Positions 17,649 through 28,598 of a stretch of 64,000 nt of DNA are shown in pieces. The notes beneath the pieces are model-generated. The model saw only the letters and a list, made by a program, of their open reading frames with translations. It did not search any database and had not been told where the DNA came from. Within the stretch, counting starts at the first letter, position 1; each line of letters starts with the position of its first letter. The stretch covers positions 3,650,569 through 3,714,568 of the forward strand of contig NZ_KK853997.1 in assembly GCF_000696185.1 (NCBI RefSeq), written 5' to 3'. The position numbers and the translations under genes are program-made. This stretch comes from Kitasatospora cheerisanensis KCTC 2395. GTDB lineage: Bacteria > Actinomycetota > Actinomycetes > Streptomycetales > Streptomycetaceae.

Positions 17649-18532
17649 CCGCCCGGCTGGGCCTCGGCACTTACCGCGGTCACGATGTGGCCGAGGCCGC
17701 AGTGAGGGCCGCTTCCCGGGGTGCCGACTGGGTGGATACCGCGCCCAACTACGGGGGCGGTCGGGCGGAGGCGGCACTGGCCCTGGTTCTGGCGGCGTAT
17801 CCGGATCTTCGCGTCTCCACGAAGGTGGGTTTCGTCCCTCCCGTTGCCAGGCGGATCGGCGTGCGCGCTGGTGCGCTGTCCGCCGGGGATGCCAAGCGCG
17901 GGCACTGCCTGGCACCTGACTACATCGCCTGGCAGGTCGCCCGTAGCAGGCGCATGCTCGGCCGCACCCCCGATGTGGTGTTCCTGCACAACCCGGAACA
18001 CGACTGCCAGGAAGACGAGATCGCTGACCGGCTCTACTCCGCGTTCCTCGCCCTGGAGGAGGCGTGCAACCAGCGCGTCATCAGTTCCTATGGAGTAACT
18101 ACCTGGCGCGGTTTCAGCAGCGGGCTCTTCGACGTACCCGCCCTACTCGAACTCGCGACCAAGGCCGGCGGCCCGCAGCACCACCTACGGGCCATCCAAC
18201 TCCCCGTCTCCCTCGTCCACCTCACGCCCGTGGCCCAGGCCCTCAACGGACACGGCCCGCTGGTCGATGCCTTGGATGCGGGACTGGAGGTCTTCGCCTC
18301 CGCCCCGCTCCACGGTGGCGAGATCCCCGGCATCCTGACCCGCGAGCTGACCGACCTGATCAGCCCCGGCAGCACGCCCGCGCAGGCCGCCCTCGCCTCG
18401 ACCACCGGAGTGAGACGCGTACTTCTTTCGACGGGGAATCCGGAACACTGGACGCAGGCCGCCGATGCCATTGGCCGTCCGCCGTTGTCGCCGGACGTGC
18501 TGCGAAAGGTCGTTGATGTACTCGGAACCTGA
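17645..18532 (+). CDS. Aldo/keto reductase family protein
   Basis: This 295-residue TIM-barrel oxidoreductase starts with RLGLGTYRG and retains the full AKR tetrad: Asp31 and Tyr36 (WVDTAPNYGG), Lys60 (STKVG) and His115 (VVFLHNPEH). Such enzymes reduce carbonyls with NADPH. It overlaps the oxygenase gene by four bases (ATGA), and its last 17 bases overlap the next gene. Following a hydroxylase in one operon, it may act on an oxidised intermediate of the same pathway; this is inference. The substrate-binding loops do not match a specific AKR subfamily that I can name. Confidence 0.85.
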   Translation: MTARLGLGTYRGHDVAEAAVRAASRGADWVDTAPNYGGGRAEAALALVLAAYPDLRVSTKVGFVPPVARRIGVRAGALSAGDAKRGHCLAPDYIAWQVARSRRMLGRTPDVVFLHNPEHDCQEDEIADRLYSAFLALEEACNQRVISSYGVTTWRGFSSGLFDVPALLELATKAGGPQHHLRAIQLPVSLVHLTPVAQALNGHGPLVDALDAGLEVFASAPLHGGEIPGILTRELTDLISPGSTPAQAALASTTGVRRVLLSTGNPEHWTQAADAIGRPPLSPDVLRKVVDVLGT

Positions 18533-19364
18533 GCCGGACATCGCCGAGCGGATGCGCGGGATGCACGCCACAGCCGCAGCGGCGCTCGACGCGACACCGG
18601 TCGGCTCGCACGAAGCATGGGGCTGGCGTGGACGTACCCTCAGCCGCCCGGTTGCCACGGCGTCCGGCGAGGGATGGCTTCGCCTGGTGTCCGCCCCGGC
18701 CGACAAGGCAGGCGGAAAGCTCTGGGAGGGACCGCAGGAGGCAGAACGGCTCATGCCCCCTGCGGTCCCCAGGCCGCATCTGAGGGGCCGACACACTTGG
18801 ACCAACGGTGAGCACGGCTACCTGGCCGAGCTGTACGACAGGATCACCGTCCCCACCATCACCACCCACGAGCCGATCCTCCGGAAGGCTCCCGACCTGG
18901 ACGACGCATGGTGGGACGGACTCAGCAGCGCCCTTGACGCCATTGCCACCGTCCCCAGCGAAAGAGTGGCAGTCCGTCAGGAGTACCTGGACCGCGCCAT
19001 GCCGCAGTACCTCGGCATGGCGATCGACACCAAGGCCCCCGCCTGGACCACCGCCCACGGCGACCTGCACTGGGCCAACCTCACCGGCCCGACCCTCACC
19101 GTCCTCGACTGGGAAGGCTGGGGCATCGCGCCCGCCGGATACGACGCCGCGCTGCTGTATTGCTACAGCCTCCTGGTTCCCGAGACCGCGGCCGAGATCC
19201 GGCGAAGGCTCGGGCACATCCTCGGCACGGCCGCAGGGAGGTTCGCGGAACTCGTGGTCGTCACTGAACTCCTGCAGACCACCACCCGGGGCGACAACCT
19301 CGACCTGGAGAAGCCCTTACGGAGGCGGCTCTCCGAGCTCACCAGCGGTCAGGCCACCGATTGA
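18516..19364 (+). CDS. APH-fold phosphotransferase/kinase
   Basis: This 282-residue protein carries the aminoglycoside/choline-kinase signature: HGDLHWANL (His181, Asp183, Asn188) followed by VLDWEGWGIAPAGYD (Asp198, metal ligand). The N-terminal lobe is compact, and the Lys-containing nucleotide loop is near DKAGGKLWEGPQEAERL. The ATG start lies inside the end of the reductase gene, 17 bases of overlap, indicating coupling. It ends about 150 bases before the tRNA repeat. In this operon it may phosphorylate the product of the oxygenase/reductase steps, either as a biosynthetic or self-protection step. A drug-resistance role cannot be excluded. Confidence 0.8.
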   Translation: MYSEPEPDIAERMRGMHATAAAALDATPVGSHEAWGWRGRTLSRPVATASGEGWLRLVSAPADKAGGKLWEGPQEAERLMPPAVPRPHLRGRHTWTNGEHGYLAELYDRITVPTITTHEPILRKAPDLDDAWWDGLSSALDAIATVPSERVAVRQEYLDRAMPQYLGMAIDTKAPAWTTAHGDLHWANLTGPTLTVLDWEGWGIAPAGYDAALLYCYSLLVPETAAEIRRRLGHILGTAAGRFAELVVVTELLQTTTRGDNLDLEKPLRRRLSELTSGQATD

Positions 19365-19515
19365 AGGACCGTCACCGGGTAGTCCCTGGAACATCCCACG
19401 CAGCAACGTGCTCGCCCTCTCCTCGCGCACGCAAACGGCCCCGGACGTGTCGTCCGAGGCCGGCGGCGACGCTCCCAGGAGGCTGAACGTGCAGCTCATC
19501 CGGTGGTGGCGCGGT

Positions 19516-19559
19516 GAGCCCCCTGTCGGGTTCGAACCGACGACCCCCGCTTTACAAGA
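19516..19559 (-). repeat. Right attachment repeat inside the intact tRNA-Thr
   Basis: This is the second copy of the 44-bp direct repeat (identical to 8855-8898). It forms the 3' part of the functional tRNA gene. Recombination between the two copies would excise the island and leave one intact tRNA. Confidence 0.95.
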
Positions 19560-19590
19560 GCGGTGCTCTGGCCAGCTGAGCTAAGGAGGC
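19517..19590 (-). tRNA. tRNA-Thr (anticodon TGT)
   Basis: Read on the minus strand, the gene folds as a full cloverleaf of 74 nt. The acceptor GCCTCCT (19590 leftwards) pairs with AGGGGGC. The D-arm region is TAGCTCAGCTGGCCAGAGCA, the anticodon stem is CCGCT/AGCGG with loop CTTGTAA (anticodon TGT), and the T-loop is TTCGAACC. The discriminator base is T and CCA is not encoded. The 3' part is contributed by the island repeat, so function was preserved after integration. Confidence 0.95.
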
Positions 19591-19891
19591 GTGGTGGCCG
19601 GGCGGGTGATCCGCGGCGGCACCAGAGGGCAGTGTACCGGGCGGGGGCGTGGGGATGCGGGTGGTTGTGGGCGGGGTGTGGGCGCGGTGTGGGGGCGGGC
19701 GGCCGGGGTCGTGACCGGATTGATGCGGAAGTCGAGGGCGGCCGACTGCTGACAAAAGGATGAACTGCCAGGTAGCGTCACGAGGAGTCGCGCCGGAGGG
19801 CCTGTGGTCCAGACCACTCGGGGCGGCGGAGACAATCCAACCTTTACTCGGATCGTCCGGCACGTTCCTGCCGGTGAAGGAGTGCAGCAGC
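19591..19891 (+). other. Intergenic region upstream of msiK
   Basis: The first half is a G-rich stretch on the plus strand (about 19661-19715, many GGGCGGGG/GTGTGGG runs) that could form G-quadruplex-like structure. The second half holds a DasR-type operator (19803-19818), a possible -10 hexamer GACAAT (19831-19836) and the msiK ribosome site AAGGAG (19877-19882). Confidence 0.5.
19803..19818. promoter_or_regulatory. DasR-type operator (dre) upstream of msiK
   Basis: The sequence TGTGGTCCAGACCACT closely matches the dre consensus ACTGGTCTAGACCACT bound by the N-acetylglucosamine regulator DasR. The core TGGTCCAGACCA differs by one base from the symmetrical TGGTCTAGACCA. It lies 74 bases before the msiK start codon. 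Confidence 0.75.
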
Positions 19892-20980
<1,089 letters not shown>

Positions 20981-21025
20981 CGCCTCGGCCGCCGGCCCCT
21001 CGGCCCGCGCCGAACAGACGCAATC

Positions 21026-21061
21026 GGAACCCCCTGCCCACGGCGGTCGGCAGGGGGTTCC
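21026..21061 (+). terminator. Rho-independent-type hairpin after msiK
   Basis: GGAACCCCCTGCC (21026-21038) pairs perfectly with GGCAGGGGGTTCC (21049-21061), a 13-bp stem with a 10-base loop, 45 bases after the msiK stop. Confidence 0.85.
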
Positions 21062-21179
21062 GCCGTTCCCCCGTTCCGGGCCCCCTGGTCAACCCGATGG
21101 CGGAACAAACCAGGACACCCATCACTCATTGGTGTAACGCAGCGCGCCCGACACGCCACACACCGCTACTCTCCTGTGC

Positions 21180-21617
21180 GTGAAACAGCTCGTTCGCCGT
21201 ATCGGCCAGACCGTTGCCCTCACCCTGCCGGTGATCCTGGTGACCACCGGCACGCTCGCCGTCACCCGTGTCCCGTGGGCCCCGCCCACCGCGCTCGACC
21301 AGCAGGTCGTCGCGGCGTCCAGCGGGGACGGCTCCATCGGCCGGACCACCGGCTCCCCCAACACCCAGGGCCTGGCCGCGCAGGACGCGCTCCGGGTCGA
21401 CCTCATGGAGGAGCTGAAGAACCACAACCCGGGCTCCGCGCTCGACCTGCTGGAGCGCACCATGCGGGAGAAGCCCTCGCTCACCCCGTACTGCAGCGCG
21501 CTCGCCGGCGAGCTGGGCCGCGCCGCGGTGAAGAAGTACCAGGGCGACGTCCAGCGCGCCCGCTCCTTCGCCCGCCCGGTCTGCGACGGCTCCTTCGCCG
21601 CGGGCGTCGTTGGCTAG
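21180..21617 (+). CDS. Secreted or membrane-anchored hypothetical protein
   Basis: This 145-residue protein starts GTG-AAA and has a basic N terminus followed by a hydrophobic segment (TVALTLPVILVTTGTLAVTRV, about residues 11-31), best read as a signal anchor or signal peptide. The outside part has two Cys in TPYCSALAG and ARPVCDGSF that could form a disulfide. I recognise no named domain; short proteins of this kind occur next to msiK in streptomycetes. It is followed by a strong terminator. Function unknown. Confidence 0.75.
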   Translation: MKQLVRRIGQTVALTLPVILVTTGTLAVTRVPWAPPTALDQQVVAASSGDGSIGRTTGSPNTQGLAAQDALRVDLMEELKNHNPGSALDLLERTMREKPSLTPYCSALAGELGRAAVKKYQGDVQRARSFARPVCDGSFAAGVVG

Positions 21618-21640
21618 CCGCAGCCGCTCGCTCATTCGTA

Positions 21641-21672
21641 GAGCCCGCCCCCGCGACCACGGGGGCGGGCTC
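21641..21672. terminator. Strong hairpin between convergent genes
   Basis: GAGCCCGCCCCCG (21641-21653) pairs perfectly with CGGGGGCGGGCTC (21660-21672) around CGACCA. It lies between the stop of the plus-strand secreted protein and that of the minus-strand DoxX gene, so it can serve the former and perhaps both directions. Confidence 0.85.
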
Positions 21673-21869
21673 TTCCGCTGCCGCCCGGGCACAGGGCCCG
21701 CAGCGCACGACAACAGGGGCACGCGGCCCGATGCGCACGACACCAGGGCTGCTGGGCGCACGACAACGACAGCGAGGCCGCGAGCACGGGCAAGTGATGA
21801 TTGCCCGTGCTCGCGACCCCGCTGTCAGGTCTGTCAGGTGTCTCCCGCTCCGCGCGGTTCCCCGTCCTC

Positions 21870-23524
21870 TCAGGCCCCGGCGGCCGCCGGTCGCATGCCG
21901 AGCTCCAGCAGCGGCGGCCCGCTGCCCAGCAGGCCGCCGATGACGCCGTGGGAGGGCTGCGAGCGCGGCGTGCTGGGTGCGCCGGTGCCCGTGCTGCCGG
22001 AGGTGCCGGTGCTGCCGCCGGAGCTGCTCCCGCTGCCGGTGCCGCCGCCGGAACCGTTGGCGTGGGGGGACGGCGTCGGGCTGGGCGTGGCACCGGACTT
22101 GGGCTTGCTGCTGCCGCTGCGGCTGGGCGACGGCGAGGGCGAGGGCGTCGTCCTGCTCGGGGTGGGCGACGGCGTGGGCGACGGCGAGGGTGCGGCCGGG
22201 GAGGGTCCGCTGCTCGGCCACACCGGGGTGCCGTAGTCCGTCCGGGGGCGCATCGGCGCCTCGCGTCCGGTGCGGACGGCCGCGCCCAGCAGGGAGCCGG
22301 ACAGCAGGGTCAGGCCGACCACGACGGCGGTGACGACGGCGCGGCGGCGGAGCATCCGTCGCCGGACCGCGCCGGGCTCGGCGGGCCCGTGGCGGCGGAA
22401 CGCCTCCAGCGCGATCCGGCCGTCCAGCGAGGCGAACGGCGCGCCGGCCATCAGCAGCGGGCTCCAGGCCGCGAGGAAGATCAGGTCGGGGGTGTCGTAG
22501 ACCGGCACCGCCTTCCAGCTGACCGTGAACAGCAGGGCCGCGGACAGCGCCATCGCGCTGCCGGCGGCGAGCCGCTGCCACAGGCCGAGGATGGACAGCA
22601 CGCCGATCACGATCTCCGCGAAGGCGACGGCGAGGCCGGAGCCGACCGGGTGGGCCATCGCGAAGTCGAGCAGCGGCTGGGCGACCTTCCACGGGTGCAG
22701 CGAGGACAGCCAGCGCATCATCGAGCCGCGCTCGCCGCCGTCGAAGTACACCGGGTCGCACAGCTTGCTGAAGCCGGCGTAGACCGACAGCGAGCCGAGC
22801 AGGACGCGCAGCGGCAGCAGCACCAGGCCGAGGTCGACGCGGCGGCCGGGGTACCAGGCGTGCCGGGAGCCGTCGGCGAGCGAGGGCATCTCGGGCAGCT
22901 CGCCCTCGGGCTGCCAGCTGCGGCCGCCGACCCGCACCGAGTCGTCCAGCAGGTCGGGCACCCCGGCGTGCGGGGTCTCTCCCGGGCCCGGGTCCGGGTA
23001 GGAGTCGGAGACCGGCCCCGGGCCGGAGCCCGCGCCGGACCCGTACTGCCGGGGGACGGCCTGGAGCTGCTGGGTGTCCTGGTCGGCGAAGGCCTGGTCG
23101 GTGAAGGACTTCGCCGGTGCGGGCACGGTGTTCAGCCGGACGGCTTCGAGCAGCCGGGTGGCGGCGGTGTCGCCGGGCGCGGCCTGGCCGCTCCAGGTGA
23201 CCACCCGGGTCTTGCGGCGGGGCGCGGTGCCGGTGACCGAGGCGGCGGTGATCCCGGCGAGTGCGGGCATCGACGCCGCGGGCACCACGACCTGCGGGGT
23301 GACCATCGGACGGGCGCCGACCGGCAGGCCGTAGGGGTCGCCGAAGGCGGCCCGGCCGGGGGGTCGATCAGCGCGGCCACCGGGCCGGAGAGCCTGACCC
23401 GGAAACTGGCCTGGGTGCTGCTGAGCTTCGCCGGGTCGGACGGGACCCGGACCGTGTTGAGGCCCGGACCGTCGTCTATCGCCGCGGGGCGCTGCCCGAA
23501 ACGCCGAGGTGTTCTGGTGTCCAC
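21870..23524 (-). CDS. DoxX-like membrane protein with Pro/Ser-rich tail (frameshift near 23358-23363)
   Basis: The central part (about residues 240-390) has four hydrophobic helices typical of DoxX-like proteins (VLLPLRVLLGSLSVYAGFSKL..., GLAVAFAEIVIGVLSILGLW). It is followed by another membrane helix and a long PSPSPTPS/GSGGG low-complexity tail. The coding frame changes: a natural-looking N terminus (GTG 23524, MDTRTPRRFGQRPAAIDDGPGLNTVRVPSD...) is in one frame to about 23365, and continuation (FGDPYGLPVGARPMVTPQ...) is in another. The switch lies at a run of six G/C (23358-23363). I annotate one gene broken by a likely indel error. DoxX proteins are implicated in redox and thiol stress. 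The tail is probably surface-exposed. Confidence 0.7.
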
Positions 23525-23677
23525 ACCCCTCTAACCGGGTGACGGGCCCTGAGGACACTCTCCCGGGTGCATTCCGGACGAGGTTTTGAAGTGATCATGA
23601 GCGATCCGATCGGGCCCGACCGGACCCGACCGGTTGACTCACGAAATTGACGCACCGTCATGCGTCGTGACGGCCAG

Positions 23678-24667
23678 TCAGCGCTTGGCGCGCATCCGGG
23701 CCGCCTCGTACAGCACGATGCCGGCGGCGACGCCGGCGTTCAGCGACTCGGTCTGGCCGGGCATCGGGATCCGGACCAGCAGGTCGCAGGTCTCCGAGAC
23801 CAGGCGGGACAGGCCCTTGCCCTCGGAGCCGGCCACGATCACCACGGGGCCGTTCAGCACGTCCAGGTCGCCGATCTCGGCCTCGCCGTCGGCGGCCAGG
23901 CCGACCACCATCACGCCGGCCTTCTGGTAGCTCTCCAGCGCGCGGGTCAGGTTGGTGGCGCGCGCCACGGGCAGGCGCGCCGCCGCACCGGAGGAGGTCT
24001 TCCAGGCGCCCGCGGTCATGCCGGCGGCGCGGCGCTCGGGGATCACCACGCCGTGCGCGCCGAACGCGGCGGCGGAGCGGACCACGGCGCCCAGGTTGCG
24101 GGAGTCGGTGACGCCGTCCAGCGCCATGATCAGCGCGTCCTGGCCGGAGTCGGCGGCGGCCTCCAGCAGGTCCTCCGGGTGCGCGTACTCGTACGGCGGG
24201 ACCTGCAGCACCAGGCCCTGGTGGTTCAGGCCGCCGGTCATCTGGTCCAGCTGCGGGCGGGGGGCCTCCATCAGCGGGATGCCGCGCTCGTTGGCGGCCT
24301 GGAAGGCCTCCCGGACGCGGTCGTCGGTGTCGATGAACTGCTGGACGTACAGCGCGTTCGCGGGCACGCCGCCCTGCAGCGCCTCGACCACCGAGTTGCG
24401 GCCCACCACCAGCTCGGCCGCGCCCGCGCCGCCGCGGCCGCTGCGCGGTCCGCCGCCCCGGCGCATGCCGGCCCGGGACTTGGCGTCGCGCTCGCGCTTG
24501 AGCGCCGCGTTGGCGGCGCGCTGCTTGGGGTGTCCCTTGCGTTCCTCGCCGCGCGGCGTCGGGCCCTTGCCCTGGAGCGCCTTCCGGCTGTGGCCGCCGG
24601 TACCGACACTCGCGCCCTTCTTCGATCCGGGGTTGCGGCGGTTCCTGCGCTGGCTGTTGCCGGCCAT
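23678..24667 (-). CDS. rlmB: 23S rRNA (guanosine-2'-O-)-methyltransferase RlmB (TrmH/SpoU family)
   Basis: A 329-residue protein with a basic, disordered N terminus (SQRRNRRNPGSKKG...) then the SpoU substrate-binding region (ELVVGRNSVVEAL) and a trefoil-knot methyltransferase domain. All SPOUT motifs are visible: SRNLGAVVRSAAAFGAHGVV, VIVAGSEGKGLSRLV and IPMPGQTESLNAGVAAGI. By family it 2'-O-methylates a conserved guanosine of 23S rRNA. ATG at 24667 is preceded by AGGAAG. It follows cysS on the same strand with a short gap, an arrangement common in actinobacteria. Confidence 0.92.
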   Translation of the reverse strand: MAGNSQRRNRRNPGSKKGASVGTGGHSRKALQGKGPTPRGEERKGHPKQRAANAALKRERDAKSRAGMRRGGGPRSGRGGAGAAELVVGRNSVVEALQGGVPANALYVQQFIDTDDRVREAFQAANERGIPLMEAPRPQLDQMTGGLNHQGLVLQVPPYEYAHPEDLLEAAADSGQDALIMALDGVTDSRNLGAVVRSAAAFGAHGVVIPERRAAGMTAGAWKTSSGAAARLPVARATNLTRALESYQKAGVMVVGLAADGEAEIGDLDVLNGPVVIVAGSEGKGLSRLVSETCDLLVRIPMPGQTESLNAGVAAGIVLYEAARMRAKR

Positions 24668-24750
24668 GGCTGTACTTCCTGTCTCTGCGTCTGCTTCGTG
24701 CGTGGGGGCCGCACCCATACAAAGGTACGGCCCCCATGCGCCCCGAGGGG

Positions 24751-26145
<1,395 letters not shown>

Positions 26146-26211
26146 AGCGTCCAGGGTAGTGGGCGGCGGGGGGTGCCCCGCCACCTTCCGCCCACTCGGC
26201 TCGATTCGGTG

Positions 26212-26604
26212 TCAGACGTGGTTGACGACCTTGCGCGGACTGAGCCGCACCACCACCCGCACCGCGTCCGGCTCGTCCCAGGCGTAGTCCTGGCCGCGGT
26301 ACTTGCGGGACAGTTCGTCGATCAGCTCCCGGCCGCCCTCGGTGGTCAGGGTGACCTCGCCTCGGGCCTCGAAGTACTGGTACGGGCTGTCGGCCGGGTT
26401 GACCAGCAGACTCACCCGCGGGTCGCGCACCAGGTTGAGGTGCTTGCGGCGGCCCTGGACGGTGGAGAACAGGATGTCGTCGCCGTCCCGCTTCACCCAG
26501 ACCACCGAGGCCTGCGGACTGCCGTCCGGCTGGATCGTCGAGACCACCGCGAAACTCTTCGCGTCCAGCAGCGCCTTCACGTTGTCGGCGAGCACCTCAC
26601 CCAT
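26212..26604 (-). CDS. PPOX-class F420-dependent/flavin oxidoreductase (split-beta-barrel)
   Basis: This 130-residue protein has the split-barrel FMN/F420-binding fold: FAVVSTIQPDGSPQASVVWV at the N terminus, then DDILFSTVQGRRKHLNLVRDPRVSLLV and a YFEARGEVTL strand. This is the pattern of the small actinobacterial PPOX/FDOR-B proteins, which often reduce substrates with F420H2. It lies between ispF and cysS on the same strand, with short gaps. The physiological substrate is unknown. ATG 26604 has AGGAGG-like sequence upstream. Confidence 0.82.
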   Translation of the reverse strand: MGEVLADNVKALLDAKSFAVVSTIQPDGSPQASVVWVKRDGDDILFSTVQGRRKHLNLVRDPRVSLLVNPADSPYQYFEARGEVTLTTEGGRELIDELSRKYRGQDYAWDEPDAVRVVVRLSPRKVVNHV

Positions 26605-26646
26605 GATTCCTCCTGTGACCGGACGGTGACTGATCGTCAGGCCAGG

Positions 26647-27153
26647 CTAGAGGGGCGGGCGTTGGTAGACCAGCGCCGTGGCGATCGCGGCGAGTCCCTC
26701 GGCGCGGCCGGTCAGGCCGAGGCCGTCGGTGGTGGTGCCGGAGACCGACACCGGGGCGCCGACCGCGGCGGACAGCGCCGCCTGGGCCTCGTCCCGGCGC
26801 TTGCCGATCTTCGGGCGGACGCCGATCACCTGGATCGCCACGTTGCCGATCTCGAACCCGGCCTCCCGCACCAGCCGGGCGGCCTCGCCGAGCAGCGCCA
26901 CGCCGGCCGCGCCGGCCCACTCGGGGCGGTCGGTGCCGAAGTGCGCGCCGAGGTCGCCGATCCCGGCGGCGGAGAACAGCGCGTCGCAGGCGGCGTGGGC
27001 GGCCACGTCGGCGTCCGAGTGCCCGGCCAGGCCGGTCTCGCCCGGCCAGTCCAGTCCGGCCACCCGCAGCGGCCGGCCGGCCTCGAAGGCGTGCACGTCG
27101 GTGCCGACGCCGATCCGCGGCAGGACCGGCACGGCGGGGTTCTCAGTAGGCAT
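26647..27153 (-). CDS. ispF: 2-C-methyl-D-erythritol 2,4-cyclodiphosphate synthase
   Basis: MEP-pathway enzyme forming the cyclic diphosphate from CDP-ME 2-phosphate. The 168-residue protein carries the zinc-site GTDVHAF, the [17 protein letters not shown] segment, [11 protein letters not shown], and the C-terminal [14 protein letters not shown] signature. Its ATG (27153) lies inside the 3' end of ispD with an 11-base overlap, so translation is coupled. Both successive pathway steps are thus encoded together. Confidence 0.95.
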   Translation of the reverse strand: MPTENPAVPVLPRIGVGTDVHAFEAGRPLRVAGLDWPGETGLAGHSDADVAAHAACDALFSAAGIGDLGAHFGTDRPEWAGAAGVALLGEAARLVREAGFEIGNVAIQVIGVRPKIGKRRDEAQAALSAAVGAPVSVSGTTTDGLGLTGRAEGLAAIATALVYQRPPL

Positions 27154-27877
27154 CGGTGGCCCTCCGGCGGGCGAGTACGGCCTCGGCGAGCACGAGGTCC
27201 AGCGGGCGGGTGACCTTGAACGCCTCCTCGTGGCCGGGCACCACGACGACCCGGCCGCCGAAGCGCTCGATCAGGCCGGCGTCGTCGGTGACCTCGACGC
27301 CCTCGGCGACGGCCTTCTCGTGCGCAGCGACCAGGCCGGCTAGGTCGAAGCCCTGCGGGGTCTGCACGGCGCGCAGCGTGGAGCGGTCGGGGGTGTCCAG
27401 CACCGGTTCCGGGCCGGCCGGCTGCGGCTCGACCCGCTTGACGGTGTCGGCCAGCGGCACCGCGGGCACCACCGCCTCGGCGCCGGCCCGGACGGCGGCG
27501 GCCACCGCGTCCACCACCTCGACGGGCACCAGCGGGCGGGCCGCGTCGTGCACCAGCACCACCGGGGTGCCGGCCGGGATCGCGGCCAGGCCCAGCCGCA
27601 CCGACTCCTGCCGGCTGGCGCCGCCGGGCACCACCCGGACGTCCTTGCCGTCCAGGCCGTGGCTGTCCAGCAGCGCGACGACCTCGGCCACGCCGTCCGG
27701 CGGGGCGCACACCACCACCAGGCCGACCGCCCGGCTGCGGGCCAGCGCCCGGACCGCGTGCACCAGCAGCGGGACGCCGCCGAGTTCGCGCAGCGCCTTG
27801 GGGGCGCCGGGGCCGAGTCGCTCGCCGCGCCCGGCGGCCGGAACGACCGCTGCCGCGAGCTGTGCTGAGGCGTTCAG
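27143..27877 (-). CDS. ispD: 2-C-methyl-D-erythritol 4-phosphate cytidylyltransferase, apparent CTG start
   Basis: MEP-pathway enzyme that makes CDP-ME from MEP and CTP. The catalytic nucleotide-binding loop [19 protein letters not shown] is encoded upstream of the first in-frame ATG/GTG/TTG (27763), so a later start would remove the active site. The only sensible initiator after a ribosome site (AAGGAG, then six bases) is CTG at 27877, giving 244 residues, the normal family length, beginning N-A-S-A-Q-L-A. Other motifs: [27 protein letters not shown] and [21 protein letters not shown] true ATG misread in the sequence is an alternative explanation. The 3' end overlaps ispF. Confidence 0.9.
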   Translation of the reverse strand: MNASAQLAAAVVPAAGRGERLGPGAPKALRELGGVPLLVHAVRALARSRAVGLVVVCAPPDGVAEVVALLDSHGLDGKDVRVVPGGASRQESVRLGLAAIPAGTPVVLVHDAARPLVPVEVVDAVAAAVRAGAEAVVPAVPLADTVKRVEPQPAGPEPVLDTPDRSTLRAVQTPQGFDLAGLVAAHEKAVAEGVEVTDDAGLIERFGGRVVVVPGHEEAFKVTRPLDLVLAEAVLARRRATDAY

Positions 27878-28115
27878 GTTTGGCTCCTTGGTCGTGATGG
27901 GTATGGCCCGTGCCGAACGCGGATTCGCGAGCGGGCAGGCCCCCTTCCTGACTGCACGTTAGTGGAACCGCGCCGAGCCTTCCGCCACCGTTTCGCCGTG
28001 CCGTCCCCTTCCGGGCACGCCGAAGCGCCCGGGGCGCCCTTTCGGGCACCCTCGGGCGCTGCGTCGGTCGTCGTCAGGGCTCGGAGCGGGGCTCAGGGCC
28101 TGCGCCGGCCTGTGC

Positions 28116-28598
28116 TCAGGAGGCGAGGACCTCGTCGAGCAGCGTCTCGGCCTTGTCCTCGTTGGTGTTCTCGGCGAGTGCGAGCTCGCTCACCAGGATC
28201 TGGCGTGCCTTGGCGAGCATCCGCTTCTCGCCGGCCGACAGGCCGCGCTCGCGCTCGCGGCGCCACAGGTCGCGGACCACCTCGGCGACCTTGATCACGT
28301 CGCCGGACGCGAGCTTCTCCAGGTTCGCCTTGTAACGGCGAGACCAGTTGGTGGGTTCTTCGGTGTAGGGCGCGCGAAGCACCTCGAAAACGCGGTCCAG
28401 GCCTTCCTGGCCCACCACGTCGCGGACACCGACGAACTCGGCGTTCTCCGCGGGGACGCGAAGCGTCAGATCTCCCTGCTGCACCTTCAGCACCAGGTAG
28501 GTCTTGTCCACACCCTTGATCTGGCGAGTTTCGATGGCCTCGATCAGCGCAGCCCCGTGATGGGGGTAGACCACCGTGTCGCCAACCTTGAACGTCAT
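28116..28598 (-). CDS. carD: CarD/CdnL-family RNA polymerase-binding regulator
   Basis: This 160-residue protein begins [23 protein letters not shown], the conserved Tudor-like RNA-polymerase-interacting domain of CarD, followed by [21 protein letters not shown] and a helical C-terminal DNA-binding domain ([47 protein letters not shown]). CarD stabilises open promoter complexes at rRNA and other promoters. The ATG at 28598 has GGAAGGGG nine bases upstream; longer upstream frames are not CarD-like. It precedes ispD on the same strand, and its own promoter region is shared with the divergent lipoprotein gene. Confidence 0.93.
   Translation of the reverse strand: MTFKVGDTVVYPHHGAALIEAIETRQIKGVDKTYLVLKVQQGDLTLRVPAENAEFVGVRDVVGQEGLDRVFEVLRAPYTEEPTNWSRRYKANLEKLASGDVIKVAEVVRDLWRRERERGLSAGEKRMLAKARQILVSELALAENTNEDKAETLLDEVLAS

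Larger units (their letters stand above)
8855..19559. mobile_element. Integrated genomic island at tRNA-Thr(TGT), about 10.7 kb, no visible integrase
   Basis: The island is bounded by perfect 44-bp direct repeats, one in an intact tRNA-Thr and one in a truncated copy. Inside are an AAA ATPase/S8 protease pair with clearly lower GC than the flanks, a methyltransferase/XRE pair, an anti-sigma-type ATPase and a four-gene peptide-modification-like operon. I find no tyrosine or serine recombinase, excisionase, replication or transfer gene, so it is either a decayed element or one mobilised in trans. The stretches closest to each repeat (8899-9194 and 19365-19515) hold no recognisable gene. Confidence 0.88.
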
